A DNA stretch of 64,000 nucleotides from JBJXHN01 sp046233135. Its GTDB lineage: Bacteria > Pseudomonadota > Alphaproteobacteria > Rhodospirillales > Rhodospirillaceae. Below the pieces are notes generated by a model that saw only the letters and a program-made list of their open reading frames with translations, searched no databases and was not told the origin of the DNA. Made by a program: the position numbers and the translations under genes. Location: NCBI GenBank assembly GCA_046233135.1, contig JBJXHN010000007.1, positions 186,001-250,000 of the forward strand, read 5' to 3'. Below are positions 62,946 through 64,000 of the stretch, one piece after another (within the stretch, counting starts at the first letter, position 1; every line of letters begins with the position of its first letter).

Positions 62946-63533
62946 GTGAACTTTAAAATTATTTATCTTGATAATTATTCAAAGATTTTAGGATATCGTA
63001 GATTTTGCGATCATATTGCTGTTTCAGCTTTTTCCACTTTTCTCTTTGTGCCTGTAGTGTTTTTTATTTTATTCGTGGTTGATACAGTTTTTCCAAATAT
63101 AGGTATTTTTACGTATTTTATGGCTTTCATAAACGAAGGGGAGAGAAGTTTCCATTATGAAGGTGCAGCGCGATATTATTTTTTTCTTGTCTGTATTTTA
63201 TTTTCTTCTGTTATTTTTTTTATAATGAATGTTTTTTCTCGTGTCCTTCAGAGTGATAAGAGGTTGTGTTCTTATGCTATTTTAGTATTTTTTTTATTTT
63301 TGTTGTTTTCCACTGTCTTGATGTTAAAAGTTTTATGGAAGATTTTATTTGTTTTTGATTTTTATTTTGTTATGTTTTTTATTCTGATGTTTAGTGTAAG
63401 TGTTTATTTCTGGGGATGGGTTGTTTTAGCGCATTGGAAGGTGACAAATTTTTTTAGAGGTGAAAACAACTTAATAAATATTGAGTCTTCTGAAGTAAAG
63501 TCGTCTCTGTCAATTGTGAGGTTCTTTTTTTAA
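62946..63533 (+). CDS. A+T-rich membrane protein of unknown function
   Basis: The start taken is GTG at 62946, 5 bases after AAGGAGG; a further-upstream ATG lacks a ribosome site. The 195-residue product (VNFKIIYLDNYSK...) has about four transmembrane segments, near residues 30-48, 75-95, 112-132 and 140-165, rich in Phe and aromatic residues. Codon use is heavily A/T-ending, unlike the rest of the window. It does not match a family I know. The next gene starts within about 90 bases on the same strand, so they may form one operon. Confidence 0.7.
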   Translation: MNFKIIYLDNYSKILGYRRFCDHIAVSAFSTFLFVPVVFFILFVVDTVFPNIGIFTYFMAFINEGERSFHYEGAARYYFFLVCILFSSVIFFIMNVFSRVLQSDKRLCSYAILVFFLFLLFSTVLMLKVLWKILFVFDFYFVMFFILMFSVSVYFWGWVVLAHWKVTNFFRGENNLINIESSEVKSSLSIVRFFF

Positions 63534-63618
63534 ATACTATAAGTTTGTATTTTATTTAAGTATTAAAAGAAAGTTTTTTTGCTTTATTTTATTTTCACTG
63601 GCGTATTCTTTTTTCGGT

Positions 63619-64000
63619 ATGTTCTTGATTGGGTGGCTTCAAATTACTGGGATCCCAATGTCGGTTATTGAAGTGGCTGGTGAGTATTGCCTAAATAATA
63701 ATGTTTCTGGATATGCTATTGTGGCATGTTTGAAGGAGTATCCAGTCTTCTTTAGTATTAAATATACTTTTTTTATTATTGTTGCCATTGAAATTTTTCT
63801 GATAGTTATTTCTGTATATTTTTATCGTTTTGCTAAAAGAGTTGCCATCGAATCTGCATCGAATGTTTTGAAAAATGATAGTAGAAAACCAATAGCATAT
63901 TTTCGGCCATTTCTGGCAGATGGTGAAAAAATTAGTGTTTCCAGGTCTAATTTTCCAGAGTTATTTGTATCTTTATGGGATACGGCGACAGGCTATGAAG
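63619..64000 (+). CDS. A+T-rich membrane protein, partial (right edge)
   Basis: Open from the TAA before 63560 to the window end. The first ATG in frame is at 63619, but it lies inside a hydrophobic segment and has no ribosome site, so the true start may be an unusual codon a little upstream. Visible parts are a hydrophobic segment near the start, a second one (SIKYTFFIIVAIEIFLIVIS), and a cytosolic piece with KPIAYFRPFLADGE, resembling the xYLRPFxxD motif of a family of membrane-linked proteins of unknown activity. The C-terminal part is outside the window. Confidence 0.6.
   Translation, partial: MFLIGWLQITGIPMSVIEVAGEYCLNNNVSGYAIVACLKEYPVFFSIKYTFFIIVAIEIFLIVISVYFYRFAKRVAIESASNVLKNDSRKPIAYFRPFLADGEKISVSRSNFPELFVSLWDTATGYE

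Overview
The window is G+C-rich (roughly two-thirds by eye), densely packed, and looks like an alphaproteobacterial chromosome. Pointers are a full mxa methanol-dehydrogenase operon, a 41-residue zinc-free ribosomal protein L36, glcDEF, mutAB-meaB and a thyA-folA-dut cluster. I infer a facultative methylotroph, most likely Rhodospirillales-like; the sequence alone does not fix the genus.

Left part (1-20.3 kb). A sensor kinase and a DUF3369 response regulator (cut by the edge) lie left of the methylotrophy locus. On the minus strand from 14.68 kb down to 4.5 kb runs mxaF-J-G-I-R-S-A-C-K-L-D: calcium-type methanol dehydrogenase (MxaFI), cytochrome cL (MxaG), binding protein MxaJ, and the MoxR/von Willebrand-A maturation set (R,S,A,C,K,L), then MxaD, a class II c-type cytochrome and a GNAT acetyltransferase. 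Divergent from mxaF are a lipoprotein, a NarL-type histidine kinase and a LuxR-type regulator, the layout of the Paracoccus moxZYX genes that control methanol oxidation. A multicopper oxidase follows.

Middle part (20.3-41.7 kb). Mixed accessory and housekeeping genes: an amidoligase/glutamine-amidotransferase pair, recQ, a MarR operon with a palindromic operator, a cysteine-rich repeat protein, hemolysin III, an ArsB-like pump, a LysR regulator facing an isochorismatase, DUF1223, an alpha/beta hydrolase, a HerA-like ATPase, a two-gene phage remnant (tail-fibre chaperone-like plus GH24 lysozyme), FecR-like, DUF3750, a low-G+C patch at 36.9-37.3 kb, thyA-folA-dut, an MFS transporter and an AraC regulator.

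Right part (41.9-64 kb). mutA-mutB-meaB (methylmalonyl-CoA mutase and its GTPase chaperone), a low-G+C Septu-type defence pair (ATPase plus HNH nuclease), two tandem radical-SAM paralogues, an orphan solute-binding protein overlapping a PAS kinase, pagL-like, rpmJ and glcDEF. After glcF at 62.4 kb composition falls abruptly to strongly A+T-rich with two unknown membrane proteins, the second cut by the window edge.

The most unusual structure is a 109-110 bp two-hairpin repeat in three copies (1.1, 17.9 and 30.3 kb). In every copy the first bases of the element (CTAG or CTAA) form the stop codon of the neighbouring gene.
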